From assembly GCA_902612345.1 (NCBI GenBank), contig CACMDE010000002.1, positions 32,769 to 96,768 of the forward strand: DNA of 64,000 nucleotides, read 5' to 3'. How positions within the stretch are numbered: the stretch's first letter is position 1; each line of letters begins with the position of its first letter. The position numbers and the translations under genes were made by a program. Below, piece by piece: positions 8,011 to 16,520 of this stretch. Source of the stretch: an uncultured Pelagibacteraceae bacterium (lineage in GTDB: Bacteria; Pseudomonadota; Alphaproteobacteria; Pelagibacterales; Pelagibacteraceae). The notes under the pieces were generated by a model. That model saw only the letters and a list, made by a program, of their open reading frames with translations. It was not told the origin of the DNA and did not search any database.

Positions 8011-9411
8011 TTACCTTGAAGATGATGCGACGGCTTTTTCATCAGTATTCGCATCCTCTAATATTTGATAATCTAGACCTGCTAATTCTACTTCTCTTGG
8101 GATTCTTAATTTACCCATACCGTGAAGTACTCTAGCAATTATGTAGCCAGGTAAAAACCCTAGAACGAAGAACATAATTATTGCCCCAATAAACATTCCT
8201 AATGGATTTATTGCTGCATAAGTTGATCCATCCCACATAGCTCCAACACTGTAACCAGATGATGGATAACCATTTAGAACAAACCCACAAATAACCAGTC
8301 CTACGAAACCAGCATAACCGTGAACAGCAACTGCTCCAACAGCATCATCAATTTTGAACTTACGTTCAACCCAATAATGCAGTTTGTAAGCAACCCATAC
8401 ACCAATCATTGCAATTATCATTGCTTGTATTGGGTGATATAAGTCGTTACCTGCTGAGGCTGTTATTACTCCTGCTAGTCCACTTGAATATGTCCAGAAA
8501 GGATCACCTTTAGATATAACATATCCAGCCAACAATCCTCCAGATAATGACATCAAGAAGTTAAATGTAATACCACTTAATGTAGTTGGCGTTACATAAA
8601 TATTTGTTGCTGTCCAGAATGTTAGTCCTTCTATTCCATATTCAGGTCCTAAATCATAGATTGGAATATTACACGCTGCATAAAAACCCCAGAAACCAGT
8701 ATAAATTAAAAATAATCCTACTGTTACTAACCAAGGATTTCTTGGTCCTATATTTCTAGGTTCTCCGCTAGATGAGAATTTTCCAATTCTTGGTCCTAAT
8801 ACACATAGAATTCCAAGAGCAAATCCTCCTGCTATTGCGTGAATTACTCCCGATGCATAAGCATCGTGATAACCTAATATTTTTAACATCCAACCGTCGA
8901 AATGCCATCCCCATGCAGCATCTATGGTCCAGAATACCGAACCAATAGCTATTGCCAAGATACCAAATGCAAATGTTGTAATTCTTTCAATTACAGCACC
9001 TGAAACGATTGAAGCTGCTGTCCAAGAAAATAATAGAAATGCTGCCCAGAACACACCGCTTATGTGGTCGTTAAGGTTTATTGCCATTAAATCACTTGTA
9101 GCAGTATACCAAGTTGCACTAAATGCGGACTCGTCCGTAATTAATGCTGCACTTTCGTTCATAATTGAAGGTGCTAAACCCGGTCCTGTTGGAAACGCCC
9201 AATATATCCACCAACCAAAAAAGAACCATGTTATTGTAACCAGTGGTATTAACATTGTATTCTTCATCAATGTATGTTGGTGATGTTTATATCTAGAGGC
9301 TCCAACTTCATACATACAGAAACCTACGTGAATTAGGAACATAAGTACTACAGTTACCCAATAGTAGAATTCAGTAAATATGGTCGTCAATGCACTAAGT
9401 TGATCAGTCAT
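8011..9411 (-). CDS. amt: ammonium/methylammonium transporter
   Basis: 466-residue Amt/MEP/Rh family channel of the inner membrane, with about 11 hydrophobic segments. Typical motifs are seen: WTIDAAWGWHFDGWMLKILGYHDAYASGVIHAIAGGFALG, FNFLMSLSGGLLAGYVISKGDPFW and AVAVHGYAGFVGLV with pore histidines. It is longer than E. coli AmtB in the mature form and has a distinct 'MYEVGASRYKHHQHTLMKN' start. The ribosome site AGGGAGG sits seven bases before ATG. Its place inside the gmaS/mgs block suggests import of methylamine as well as ammonium, which is an inference. The C-terminal tail is cytoplasmic and short. Confidence 0.93.
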   Translation of the reverse strand: MTDQLSALTTIFTEFYYWVTVVLMFLIHVGFCMYEVGASRYKHHQHTLMKNTMLIPLVTITWFFFGWWIYWAFPTGPGLAPSIMNESAALITDESAFSATWYTATSDLMAINLNDHISGVFWAAFLLFSWTAASIVSGAVIERITTFAFGILAIAIGSVFWTIDAAWGWHFDGWMLKILGYHDAYASGVIHAIAGGFALGILCVLGPRIGKFSSSGEPRNIGPRNPWLVTVGLFLIYTGFWGFYAACNIPIYDLGPEYGIEGLTFWTATNIYVTPTTLSGITFNFLMSLSGGLLAGYVISKGDPFWTYSSGLAGVITASAGNDLYHPIQAMIIAMIGVWVAYKLHYWVERKFKIDDAVGAVAVHGYAGFVGLVICGFVLNGYPSSGYSVGAMWDGSTYAAINPLGMFIGAIIMFFVLGFLPGYIIARVLHGMGKLRIPREVELAGLDYQILEDANTDEKAVASSSR

Positions 9412-9589
9412 CGTGCTTTCCTCCCTTTAATTTACAAATTTAAGAATGCTTTGAAAAAATTTCCACATACCTAAACTTTTTATTAAATTTATTTTATTGA
9501 AAAAATAATAACAACAGTAAAAAGGTGCATTTTAATTGATAAAATTAATTATTAATCAACTAAAACTAGAACTGAATAATTTTTTGATT
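9412..9589 (-). promoter_or_regulatory. amt leader and likely promoter region
   Basis: 178-base AT-rich gap between the stop of the 136-residue gene and the amt start. It is the only sizeable space in the minus-strand run, so a separate amt promoter is expected here. Candidate elements such as TTGTTA near 9515 are not distinctive in such AT-rich DNA. No riboswitch-like structure and no strong terminator was seen. Confidence 0.35.
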
Positions 9590-10000
9590 CTAAAATTTTC
9601 TATATGCTTTTTTTAGATCAACTAAAGGATGATTAGGAGACATTTGAAATTTTACCAATAATTCTCTAGCAATCATATCTCTGTCTTGCTGATTATTAGG
9701 TAATTTAATTTTTTTAGGTATTGTTACCCAACCATTTGCGTTTCTATCAAATACTGCTGGCCTGTCTTCTTCATATCCCATATGCACATCTTCTAACCAG
9801 TTGAGATCATCCCAACCCATCGCTTCTATATATTTTTTCAAGAAAGGAGTTAATCTAGCGTAATCAGGTAACAGGTTAACATCGTAACGATAACCAATAG
9901 TTTGACCAATCATTTTTTCTCTAGCAGTTTCTTTTTTCTTTCCTAATTGACCTTTTACTTCTTTTTCTTTTTTCTTTGATTTATTTTTTTTCTTTGCCAT
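9590..10000 (-). CDS. conserved hypothetical protein following mgsC
   Basis: 136 residues. A lysine-rich N-terminus of about 30 residues (MAKKKNKSKKKEKEVKGQLGKKK) precedes a compact domain with many Trp and Asp residues (YIEAMGWDDLNWLEDVHMGYEED, WVTIPKKIKLPNNQQDRDMIARELL). No membrane segment or known motif was seen. It starts eight bases after the stop of the FMN-binding synthase subunit and shares with it a MAKKK start, so the two are probably co-translated at similar levels. It could be an accessory subunit of the N-methylglutamate synthase complex, an inference based only on position. Confidence 0.65.
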   Translation of the reverse strand: MAKKKNKSKKKEKEVKGQLGKKKETAREKMIGQTIGYRYDVNLLPDYARLTPFLKKYIEAMGWDDLNWLEDVHMGYEEDRPAVFDRNANGWVTIPKKIKLPNNQQDRDMIARELLVKFQMSPNHPLVDLKKAYRKF

Positions 10001-10008
10001 TTAATTTC

Positions 10009-11406
10009 CTATATTTTATGGAAGTCATCAACTCCAACAGTATGATTAGTTCCTGATAATGGAACTTTAGCAAGCGCAGAAGCTTCCATTGTTAAAGCCG
10101 CCATATCTTCAGGTTCTAAAGAGTGTATATTTGTTTTACCACAAGCTCTTGCGAGAAGTTGCGCCTCTAAAGTCATTGCATGTAAATAATTGTATACTCT
10201 TAAAGCTGCTTCATCTGGATTTAATCTTTTTCTTAATTTTGGATCTTGTGTTGCAACACCTACTGGACATCTTCCAGTATGACAATGATAGCAATGCCCT
10301 GCTGGAACACCCATTTCTTTTTCAAAATTTGACTCAGGTATTTCTTTATTACAATTTAAAGCCACCATTGCCCCAGTTCCTATTGCTATTGCATCTGCTC
10401 CTAAAGCAAGTGCTTTTGCCATATCTGCGCCATCTCTAACACCACCGGCATATATCAATGTAACTTTTCCAGTTTTTCCAACATCATCTATTGCTCTTCT
10501 TGCTTCCCTTATAGCGGCAATTCCTGGTATACCTGTGTTTGCCGCAGCGATATGTGGACCAGCTCCAGTTGATCCTTCCATTCCATCAAGGTATATTGAG
10601 TCAGGATCACACTTGGCCGCCATACGCACATCGTCATATACTTTTGCAGCACCAAGTTTCAATTGTATTGGTACTTTATTTTTTGTTAATTCTCTTAGTT
10701 CTTGAACCTTTAATGCAAGATCATCTGGTCCTAGCCAATCAGGGTGTCTTGCAGGTGACCTTTGGTCAATACCAGCTGGAAGTGATCTCATTTCAGCTAC
10801 TTGATCAGTAACCTTCTGACCCATTAAATGTCCTCCCATACCAACTTTTTGACCTTGTCCTATAAATACTTCTATACCATCCGCAAGTTGAGCATGATGT
10901 GGATTAAAACCATATCTAGATTGAATACATTGGTAGTACCATTTTTCTGAATATCTTCTCTCATCTGGTATCATTCCACCCTCACCAGAGCATGTGGCAC
11001 TTCCAGCCATAGTAGCACCTCTTGCTAAAGCTGTTTTAGCTTCATATGATAATGCTCCAAAGCTCATCCCTGTAATATAAACTGGTATATCCAATTCAAT
11101 TGGATTTTCACATCTTGGGCCAATTACAGTTTTCGTTTCACATTTTTCCCTGTAACCTTCAATTACAAATCTTGTTAAAGTTCCTGGTAAAAATACCAAG
11201 TCATCAAATGTAGGAATTTTTTTCATTAAAGCCATTCCTCTCATTCTGTATCTTCCAAGCTGAGCTTTTATATGAATGTCATCAATTACCTCAGGTGTAA
11301 AAATTGAATTATAACCTAATAAACTTTTATTTCTTTTTGAAAACTCACTTTTGCCATTTCCGTTAGAATGACCATTAGATTTTCCATTTTTCTTCTTTTT
11401 TGCCAT
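10009..11406 (-). CDS. mgsC: N-methylglutamate synthase, FMN/Fe-S (GltB domain 2-like) subunit
   Basis: 465 residues of the glutamate synthase central/FMN domain family (GlxD type). In the methylamine pathway MgsABC makes N-methylglutamate. Visible features are the flavin barrel (YITGMSFGALSYEAKTALARGA, QLKLGAAKVYDD, YLDGMEGSTGAGP, TLIYAGGVRDGADMAKALALGADA) and the [3Fe-4S] ligands in GHCYHCHTGRCPVGVATQ. The N-terminus is a Lys/Asn/Gly/Ser-rich tail of about 25 residues. One base separates it from mgsB. The same three-gene set is annotated GlxBCD in other genomes. Assignment to methylamine rather than ammonia metabolism rests on the neighbouring gmaS, tdm and mgd genes. Confidence 0.88.
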   Translation of the reverse strand: MAKKKKNGKSNGHSNGNGKSEFSKRNKSLLGYNSIFTPEVIDDIHIKAQLGRYRMRGMALMKKIPTFDDLVFLPGTLTRFVIEGYREKCETKTVIGPRCENPIELDIPVYITGMSFGALSYEAKTALARGATMAGSATCSGEGGMIPDERRYSEKWYYQCIQSRYGFNPHHAQLADGIEVFIGQGQKVGMGGHLMGQKVTDQVAEMRSLPAGIDQRSPARHPDWLGPDDLALKVQELRELTKNKVPIQLKLGAAKVYDDVRMAAKCDPDSIYLDGMEGSTGAGPHIAAANTGIPGIAAIREARRAIDDVGKTGKVTLIYAGGVRDGADMAKALALGADAIAIGTGAMVALNCNKEIPESNFEKEMGVPAGHCYHCHTGRCPVGVATQDPKLRKRLNPDEAALRVYNYLHAMTLEAQLLARACGKTNIHSLEPEDMAALTMEASALAKVPLSGTNHTVGVDDFHKI

Positions 11407-11407
11407 T

Positions 11408-12262
11408 TTATATAGCTCCTTTTTTCTCAGTTGGTTCTAAAGCGTCGTAATTCCATAATTTTTTTCCAGCTACTACTTTTGTCATTTTAGAAAAATCAAA
11501 ATTTTCACCGATCTCTGCTACTTTAAGTTTTCTTTTTAACCAATCCATATCACTTTTTGTCATAGGCGACTCTACAGCATCACTTCCAAAAGAACCTATT
11601 TTTCCACCTACATAAATAGTTCCATCATACATAGAATCTCCAAGGTTTATCCCAACATCTCCCAAAATTATTATTCTTCCTCTTTGCATCATGAATCCTG
11701 TGAATGCTCCTGCATCTCCACCAATAATTATTGTTCCGCCTTTTTGGTCAATACCAGTTCTTGCACCAACACTTCCTTTGCAAATAAGGTCTCCACCTCT
11801 TATTGCTGCTCCAAAACACGATCCAGCATTTTTTTCTATAACAACTTTTCCAGCCATCATATTCTCTGCACATGACCATCCAACTCTTCCATTTATTCTT
11901 ACAGTAGGACCATCAATCGAGCCAACTCCAAAATATCCTAAACTACCTTCAAAGATCAAATTTAGTTTATTAAGTATCCCTACACCTAAACTATGTTTTC
12001 CTTGAGGATTTTTAATAACTATAGTTCCATAGCCTTGACTCATTAAATCATCTATTTTTCTATTCGCTTCTTTACAATCTAAATCTTTAACATCAAGATC
12101 AGTTCTTTTATTAAAATCTACATCATATGTTCCCCAGTAGTAGAAATTTTCAGCCTCATCAGGATTAAAGAATTTTTGTTGAGTTTTCCCAGTTAAGACT
12201 TCAGTATGAAGTCCCATTGATTGGGCTTTTGTTTTTTTTTCTGAAGTTTTTAAATTCGCCAT
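11408..12262 (-). CDS. mgsB: N-methylglutamate synthase, GltB C-terminal (GXGXG helix) subunit
   Basis: 284 residues of the glutamate synthase domain 3 family, a right-handed beta-helix with G-x-x-G-x-x-x-G repeats (for example 'GGTIIIGGDAGAFTGFMMQRG', 'GRIIILGDVGINLGDSMYDG', 'GTIYVGGKIGSFGSDA'). In stand-alone form it is the GlxC/MgsB subunit. It overlaps the end of the amidotransferase gene by 13 bases and nearly abuts mgsC, so the three subunits form one translationally linked unit. An N-terminal region of about 90 residues precedes the repeats. It has no catalytic residues of its own in the family and probably has a structural role. Confidence 0.87.
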   Translation of the reverse strand: MANLKTSEKKTKAQSMGLHTEVLTGKTQQKFFNPDEAENFYYWGTYDVDFNKRTDLDVKDLDCKEANRKIDDLMSQGYGTIVIKNPQGKHSLGVGILNKLNLIFEGSLGYFGVGSIDGPTVRINGRVGWSCAENMMAGKVVIEKNAGSCFGAAIRGGDLICKGSVGARTGIDQKGGTIIIGGDAGAFTGFMMQRGRIIILGDVGINLGDSMYDGTIYVGGKIGSFGSDAVESPMTKSDMDWLKRKLKVAEIGENFDFSKMTKVVAGKKLWNYDALEPTEKKGAI

Positions 12263-13191
12263 ACCTTTACCTCTCCATCGAATGGATCATAAGTATCTAT
12301 TTCTTGTGGAAGAATCGATCTTATTGCAATTTCCTCTGATCCCATTGCTACTAAATCATCTGACTCATAAAGAACTAATGGTTTTGCAGCCATTGTATCT
12401 TTAGCCATACCTAATGAATCTTTAGTCGCAACAAAGTACGTGAACACTCCATCTAAACCAGTTAACGAGTCTTTCATCCCTTCTTCTAAAGTTGCACCAT
12501 TTCTCATTTTTTCAGCAAGATACACCGCTATCAACTCTGAATCACATTCAGACATAAATCTCATGCCTTTATTTTCAAGAACTCTTCTATTATTCCAATA
12601 ATTAGTTAATTGACCATTGTGGACAACCGACACATCACTAAAGGGATATCCCCAAAAAGGGTGGGCTGATTTAATGTCTACACCTGACTCAGTTGCCATT
12701 CTTGCATGTCCAATAGCATGAGTACCTTTAACATCACCTAATCCATATCTTTCAGAAACTGCTGTGGCATCACCTAAATCTTTTATTAATTCTAAAGATT
12801 TACCTATTGATAGAATTTCTACTCCATTGATGCTTTCAATTTTTTTAGAAAACTCCATCAAATCTTTATCAAATTGCATCTCGTACCTGTAAGAGTAAGG
12901 AGTTAATTTTTCGTCCTTTATTATATTTGCTCCCAGTTCTTTTAACATCTCATCGACAAGTTTTTTTCTTTCATCGTAAACGCTCGCATCTTCATTAACT
13001 GAAGTACTACCTTCCCCAACATTCTCTCCAACTTTAAATCTCATAATGAAATTTATTCCGTCATTTTCAGCATAAAGAGCATAACCAGTTGAGTCAGGTC
13101 CTCTATGCTTCAGTGCTTGAAGCATTTGTTGCAACTCACTTCCCACGTTTGAAGATTTTCCTCTATGAATTAAACCAGCAATTCCGCACAT
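12250..13191 (-). CDS. mgsA: N-methylglutamate synthase, class II amidotransferase subunit
   Basis: 313-residue Ntn-type glutamine amidotransferase. The catalytic Cys2 is exposed after Met removal (MCGIAGLIHRG). Further family motifs are LKHRGPDSTGYA, IGHARMATES, PFSDVSVVHNGQLTNYWNNRR and SECDSELIAVYLAE. In glutamate synthase this domain releases ammonia from glutamine. In MgsA the matching reaction is thought to release methylamine from gamma-glutamylmethylamide for the other subunits. It ends inside the start of mgsB, and the upstream GS-family gene ends about 20 bases before its start. Confidence 0.88.
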   Translation of the reverse strand: MCGIAGLIHRGKSSNVGSELQQMLQALKHRGPDSTGYALYAENDGINFIMRFKVGENVGEGSTSVNEDASVYDERKKLVDEMLKELGANIIKDEKLTPYSYRYEMQFDKDLMEFSKKIESINGVEILSIGKSLELIKDLGDATAVSERYGLGDVKGTHAIGHARMATESGVDIKSAHPFWGYPFSDVSVVHNGQLTNYWNNRRVLENKGMRFMSECDSELIAVYLAEKMRNGATLEEGMKDSLTGLDGVFTYFVATKDSLGMAKDTMAAKPLVLYESDDLVAMGSEEIAIRSILPQEIDTYDPFDGEVKVWRI

Positions 13192-13211
13192 ATATTTTTC
13201 CTTTTATATTT

Positions 13212-14681
13212 TTAAGGCAAACAGTCAAGATAAGTATCAAGATCCCATTGTGTTGTTGCACCCAAGAATCTTTCCCACTCATCATTTTTATACCAATGAA
13301 ATACTTTATACATTTCATCTGGCAACGCTGATTTTATAACCTCGTCCTCTGATAATCTTTCTAAAGCTTCTCCTAAGCTTAATGGAAGTTTTTTAACATC
13401 TTTTCCAGCTTTCTGAGCTTCATAAATATTTCGTGACTCAGGTTTTGCAGGAACCATTTTTTTTGTAATTCCCTGATCACAAGCCTTAAGTAATGCTGCA
13501 CCTAATAAATAAGGATTGTGCATAGAGTCTACTGATCTATATTCAAAACGACCTGGCGCAGATACTCTTAATCCGCAAGTTCTATTTTGATAACCCCAAT
13601 CAGCATAAACTGGTGCCCAGAAACCTTGATCCCACAATCTTCTATATGAGTTTACTGTTGAAGATCCTAAAGCTGTTAATGCAGGCAAATGTTTCATTAT
13701 TCCAGCGATTGATTGTAAGCCAATTTTTCCTGGTAGTTGCATATCCTTTGTATCAGGCATAAATGTATTTGTACCACCCGAGACATAGCTGAATACTTCT
13801 TCTACTCCTGGTAATTTTTTATTACCCAGCCTATTTACTGAAATTTTTCCACCTTTCCATAATGACATATTTGTGTGACAACCACTTGCTGAAACTCCCA
13901 TGAATGGCTTTGTCATAAAACAAGCTATTAAGTTATGTTCCCTTGCAACCTGCGCACATATTTGTCTATATGTAGAAAGTCTATCCGCATTTCTTAAAAC
14001 ATTATCATATGTCCAATTCAATTCTAATTGCCCAGGCGCATCTTCATGGTCACCTTGAATCATATCTAATCCCATAGCTTTCGCATATTCAATTACCTTC
14101 ATAAATACCGGTCTTAGTGACTCAAATTGATCAATGTGATAACAAAAAGGCTTAGAAAAACCTTTTCCAGTTGGGGTTCCATCCTGATTTCTAGTTAACC
14201 ACATCATTTCAGGCTCAGTACCAACTCTTAGCTCTAAACCATGTTTTTTTTGGAATTCATCCATGAAAATTCTTAAATTTCCTCTACAATCGGATGTTAA
14301 ATGACCACCTGGATTATTTCTCTCTTCTCTATTTCTAAAACAAGTTACAAAAACTCGTCCAACTCTTTTATCCCATGGCAATTGACAGAAAGTTTCTGGA
14401 TCTGGAATACCAACTAACTCCATTGCTTCAGGTCCATATCCAATATAATTATTATGACGATCTAAAAATAAGTTAGCTGTTGCTCCGTATACTAATTGAA
14501 ATCCTTTTTCGGCAGTTCTTTCCCAGTGATCTGCTGGAATTCCTTTTCCTACAACTCTTCCTGTTACAGAAATAAATTGATAGTAAATATAAGTTATTCC
14601 TAATTCGTTAATTTTTTCTCTTACTTTCTTTACAAGCTTGTCTCTACCTGGACGGTTAACATGTTTTTCTAGATCGGTCAT
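13212..14681 (-). CDS. second glutamine-synthetase-family ligase (GlnT/type III-like)
   Basis: The open frame reaches 14708, but ATG at 14681 is preferred because a GGGGG-containing ribosome site lies just before it; this gives 489 residues. GS signatures are present: GTEPEMMWL, GDHEDAPGQLELNWTYD, SGCHTNMSLW, STVNSYRRLW and RVSAPGRFEYRSVDS. It is clearly a different subfamily from gmaS in this window and resembles the GlnT-type ligases that accompany GlxBCD sets. It probably makes glutamine or a gamma-glutamylamide for the adjacent MgsA amidotransferase, but the amine substrate cannot be read from sequence. A 67-base gap separates it from the upstream oxidoreductase. Confidence 0.82.
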   Translation of the reverse strand: MTDLEKHVNRPGRDKLVKKVREKINELGITYIYYQFISVTGRVVGKGIPADHWERTAEKGFQLVYGATANLFLDRHNNYIGYGPEAMELVGIPDPETFCQLPWDKRVGRVFVTCFRNREERNNPGGHLTSDCRGNLRIFMDEFQKKHGLELRVGTEPEMMWLTRNQDGTPTGKGFSKPFCYHIDQFESLRPVFMKVIEYAKAMGLDMIQGDHEDAPGQLELNWTYDNVLRNADRLSTYRQICAQVAREHNLIACFMTKPFMGVSASGCHTNMSLWKGGKISVNRLGNKKLPGVEEVFSYVSGGTNTFMPDTKDMQLPGKIGLQSIAGIMKHLPALTALGSSTVNSYRRLWDQGFWAPVYADWGYQNRTCGLRVSAPGRFEYRSVDSMHNPYLLGAALLKACDQGITKKMVPAKPESRNIYEAQKAGKDVKKLPLSLGEALERLSEDEVIKSALPDEMYKVFHWYKNDEWERFLGATTQWDLDTYLDCLP

Positions 14682-14748
14682 TTTCCCCCTTAACTTTTTT
14701 AGATACAAAAAGTTAGCTGAAAAAAATTTATCTGTCTACGAGATAAAC

Positions 14749-16074
14749 CTAACTCCACGGGAACGGACTGTTCGAAGTAGGGTGTAATTCACCTTTCGCG
14801 TATCGATTGAATCGAAAAGGCTTTAACAATTCACTTTCAGTACCTAAAATCTCTTGTGCAACTAAGTGCCCAACACCAATCATTTTATAACCATGATTAG
14901 CATCTGCTATCATATAAACATTTTCACAAAATCTATCGAAAATTGGAAAAGAGTCTGGAGTTAAACACCCCAAACCTCCAGATGGTCCTCTTCTATATAA
15001 ATTAGATTTTCCCTCAAATCTTTTTTGGCAATGAGCTAAAGCTGAAGACCACATTACTGAAAATTGATCTGTGGTTTGAAATTCTGCTGACTCTATACCG
15101 TATGGATCAACATTTACTTGATCAAAATGTTTTTTTACGATGTAAGGAGAAGTTCCACCTTGAACACCTAATCCTTCAATATCTGGTTTATAATAAATAC
15201 CCCATAGTTTATCTGTAATAAGTTTTCCATCTACATCTGAATAAAGTGGTGCGTCAGTGTCGACGTGAATTACTGGAGGCTGTTTACCATCATTAGTTTT
15301 TAAATAATCAGCAGGAACTCCCAAAACTCCCTCTTGTAAAAACCAATAAGTCCACATGTCTGTTGTATGTAATTTTCCATCTTTACCTTTAACTTCAACA
15401 GTTTTAGGTAAATCTAGCATGTTCCAAAAATCTCTTGCCCAAGGTCCTGCTCCAATAACTACTTGATCACAATCTATTATACCTTGATCTGTTACTACTC
15501 CTGTAACAGCATTACTATTACTTCCTCTTTTAAAACCACTTACTTTAACACCCTTGTGAACATTAACTCCACCATTGTTAGCTTTTTTTTCTAAAGCTTT
15601 AATTGAGTCTTTATTAAACGCATACCCACCTTTTTTTTCGTGGAGGACCGATGTTATATTTTTTGCTTGCCAATCATCGAAGATGCCTTGCATATATTTC
15701 ATACAATCTTTTTCACCTTCAATAAAAACTGAGTCGTAACCAATATCTTGTTGTTGTTTATAAATACTTGCAACATCATTATGCATAACTTCAGGCGAAA
15801 TTTGCATGTATCCTACTGGATTATATCTAAAATTTTCTTTATCACTTTCCCAAACTTCAACTGAGTGAGCCATCAATTGTCTCATTGCTGGTTGGAAATA
15901 ATTGTTTCTAACAACACCACAAGCAATACCACTTGCTCCTGCCGCAGTATCTTTTTTTTCTAAAACAACAATATCGTTTGGATTTTTATATTTTTCTGAG
16001 AGTTTCCAAGCAGTACTCAGACCGTGAATTCCTCCACCGATTATTACTACTTTTGCTTTTGTCGGTAATGACAT
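14749..16074 (-). CDS. FAD-dependent oxidoreductase (DAO/sarcosine-oxidase-beta-like)
   Basis: 441 residues. An N-terminal Rossmann motif VVIIGGGIHGLSTAWKL is followed by EKKDTAAGASGIACGVVRNNYFQPAM and a C-terminal flavin motif (GGLGCLTPDSFPIFD, ADANHGYKMIGVGHLVAQEILG). The fold belongs to the DAO family that oxidises secondary and tertiary amines such as sarcosine or dimethylglycine. It sits between the GS-like ligase and the tdm/MarR pair, where an enzyme acting on dimethylamine, the Tdm product, would be expected. No DmmABC-type dimethylamine monooxygenase is in the window. Activity on a methylated amine is plausible; the exact substrate is unknown. Confidence 0.8.
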   Translation of the reverse strand: MSLPTKAKVVIIGGGIHGLSTAWKLSEKYKNPNDIVVLEKKDTAAGASGIACGVVRNNYFQPAMRQLMAHSVEVWESDKENFRYNPVGYMQISPEVMHNDVASIYKQQQDIGYDSVFIEGEKDCMKYMQGIFDDWQAKNITSVLHEKKGGYAFNKDSIKALEKKANNGGVNVHKGVKVSGFKRGSNSNAVTGVVTDQGIIDCDQVVIGAGPWARDFWNMLDLPKTVEVKGKDGKLHTTDMWTYWFLQEGVLGVPADYLKTNDGKQPPVIHVDTDAPLYSDVDGKLITDKLWGIYYKPDIEGLGVQGGTSPYIVKKHFDQVNVDPYGIESAEFQTTDQFSVMWSSALAHCQKRFEGKSNLYRRGPSGGLGCLTPDSFPIFDRFCENVYMIADANHGYKMIGVGHLVAQEILGTESELLKPFRFNRYAKGELHPTSNSPFPWS

Positions 16075-16165
16075 AATGAAACATTATTATTTGTGTTAAG
16101 AAAGAATATATTATTTTTTATATATAATTTATATAAGTGTTGACACTCAACTAATGATTGTTAGT
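16075..16165 (-). promoter_or_regulatory. promoter region with palindrome AGTGT-TG-ACACT
   Basis: 91-base spacer upstream of the FAD oxidoreductase. It holds an inverted repeat at 16136-16147 (AGTGT, TG, ACACT), about 60 bases before the start codon. On the minus strand a TTGAGT element overlaps the repeat and a TATATA box follows about 18 bases later, giving a plausible promoter with an overlapping operator. The MarR-like gene next door is an obvious candidate binder. The evidence is short and circumstantial. Confidence 0.35.
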
Positions 16166-16516
16166 CTAAAAGCTCAAGTTATTTAGGGTCTTAAGGTAAT
16201 CGTTAAACTCGTTAATAAAGTCAGGGGTAGGTATCACATACTTTTTTCTATGATCTTTGCCTTTTTTTTCTAAAAGAAAAAAGTTTTTATCACAAGCTTC
16301 TTTTATCATTAGCGCAGATTTTGGACGGGATGTCTTAAAGAGTTTTGTTTTTAACTCTTCAACAGATAAGCTTTGTTCATATTTATAAGCATGCATTACA
16401 ATTAACATCATATGGTAATGAGAAGGAGACTTTCTAAAAAAATAATTGCTTGATGTATGAGATAGCCTCATTTGATCTTCCCAAAATTCTAACAGATCTT
16501 TTTTCAATTTAGGCAT
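16166..16516 (-). CDS. MarR-like winged-helix regulator
   Basis: 116 residues with a small winged helix-turn-helix layout: LSVEELKTKLFKTSRPKSALMIKEACDKNFFLLEKKGKDHRKKYVIPTPDFINEF. The 'D-x-R-K-K-Y-V-x-P-T' segment is the typical MarR wing. The N-terminal part (MRLSHTSSNYFFRKSPSHYHMMLIVMHA) would form the dimerisation helices. It begins four bases after the tdm stop, so it is co-transcribed with the TMAO demethylase and probably regulates the TMA/TMAO genes. It is shorter than a typical MarR (about 140 residues). The ligand is unknown. Confidence 0.65.
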   Translation of the reverse strand: MPKLKKDLLEFWEDQMRLSHTSSNYFFRKSPSHYHMMLIVMHAYKYEQSLSVEELKTKLFKTSRPKSALMIKEACDKNFFLLEKKGKDHRKKYVIPTPDFINEFNDYLKTLNNLSF

Positions 16517-16520
16517 ATAT

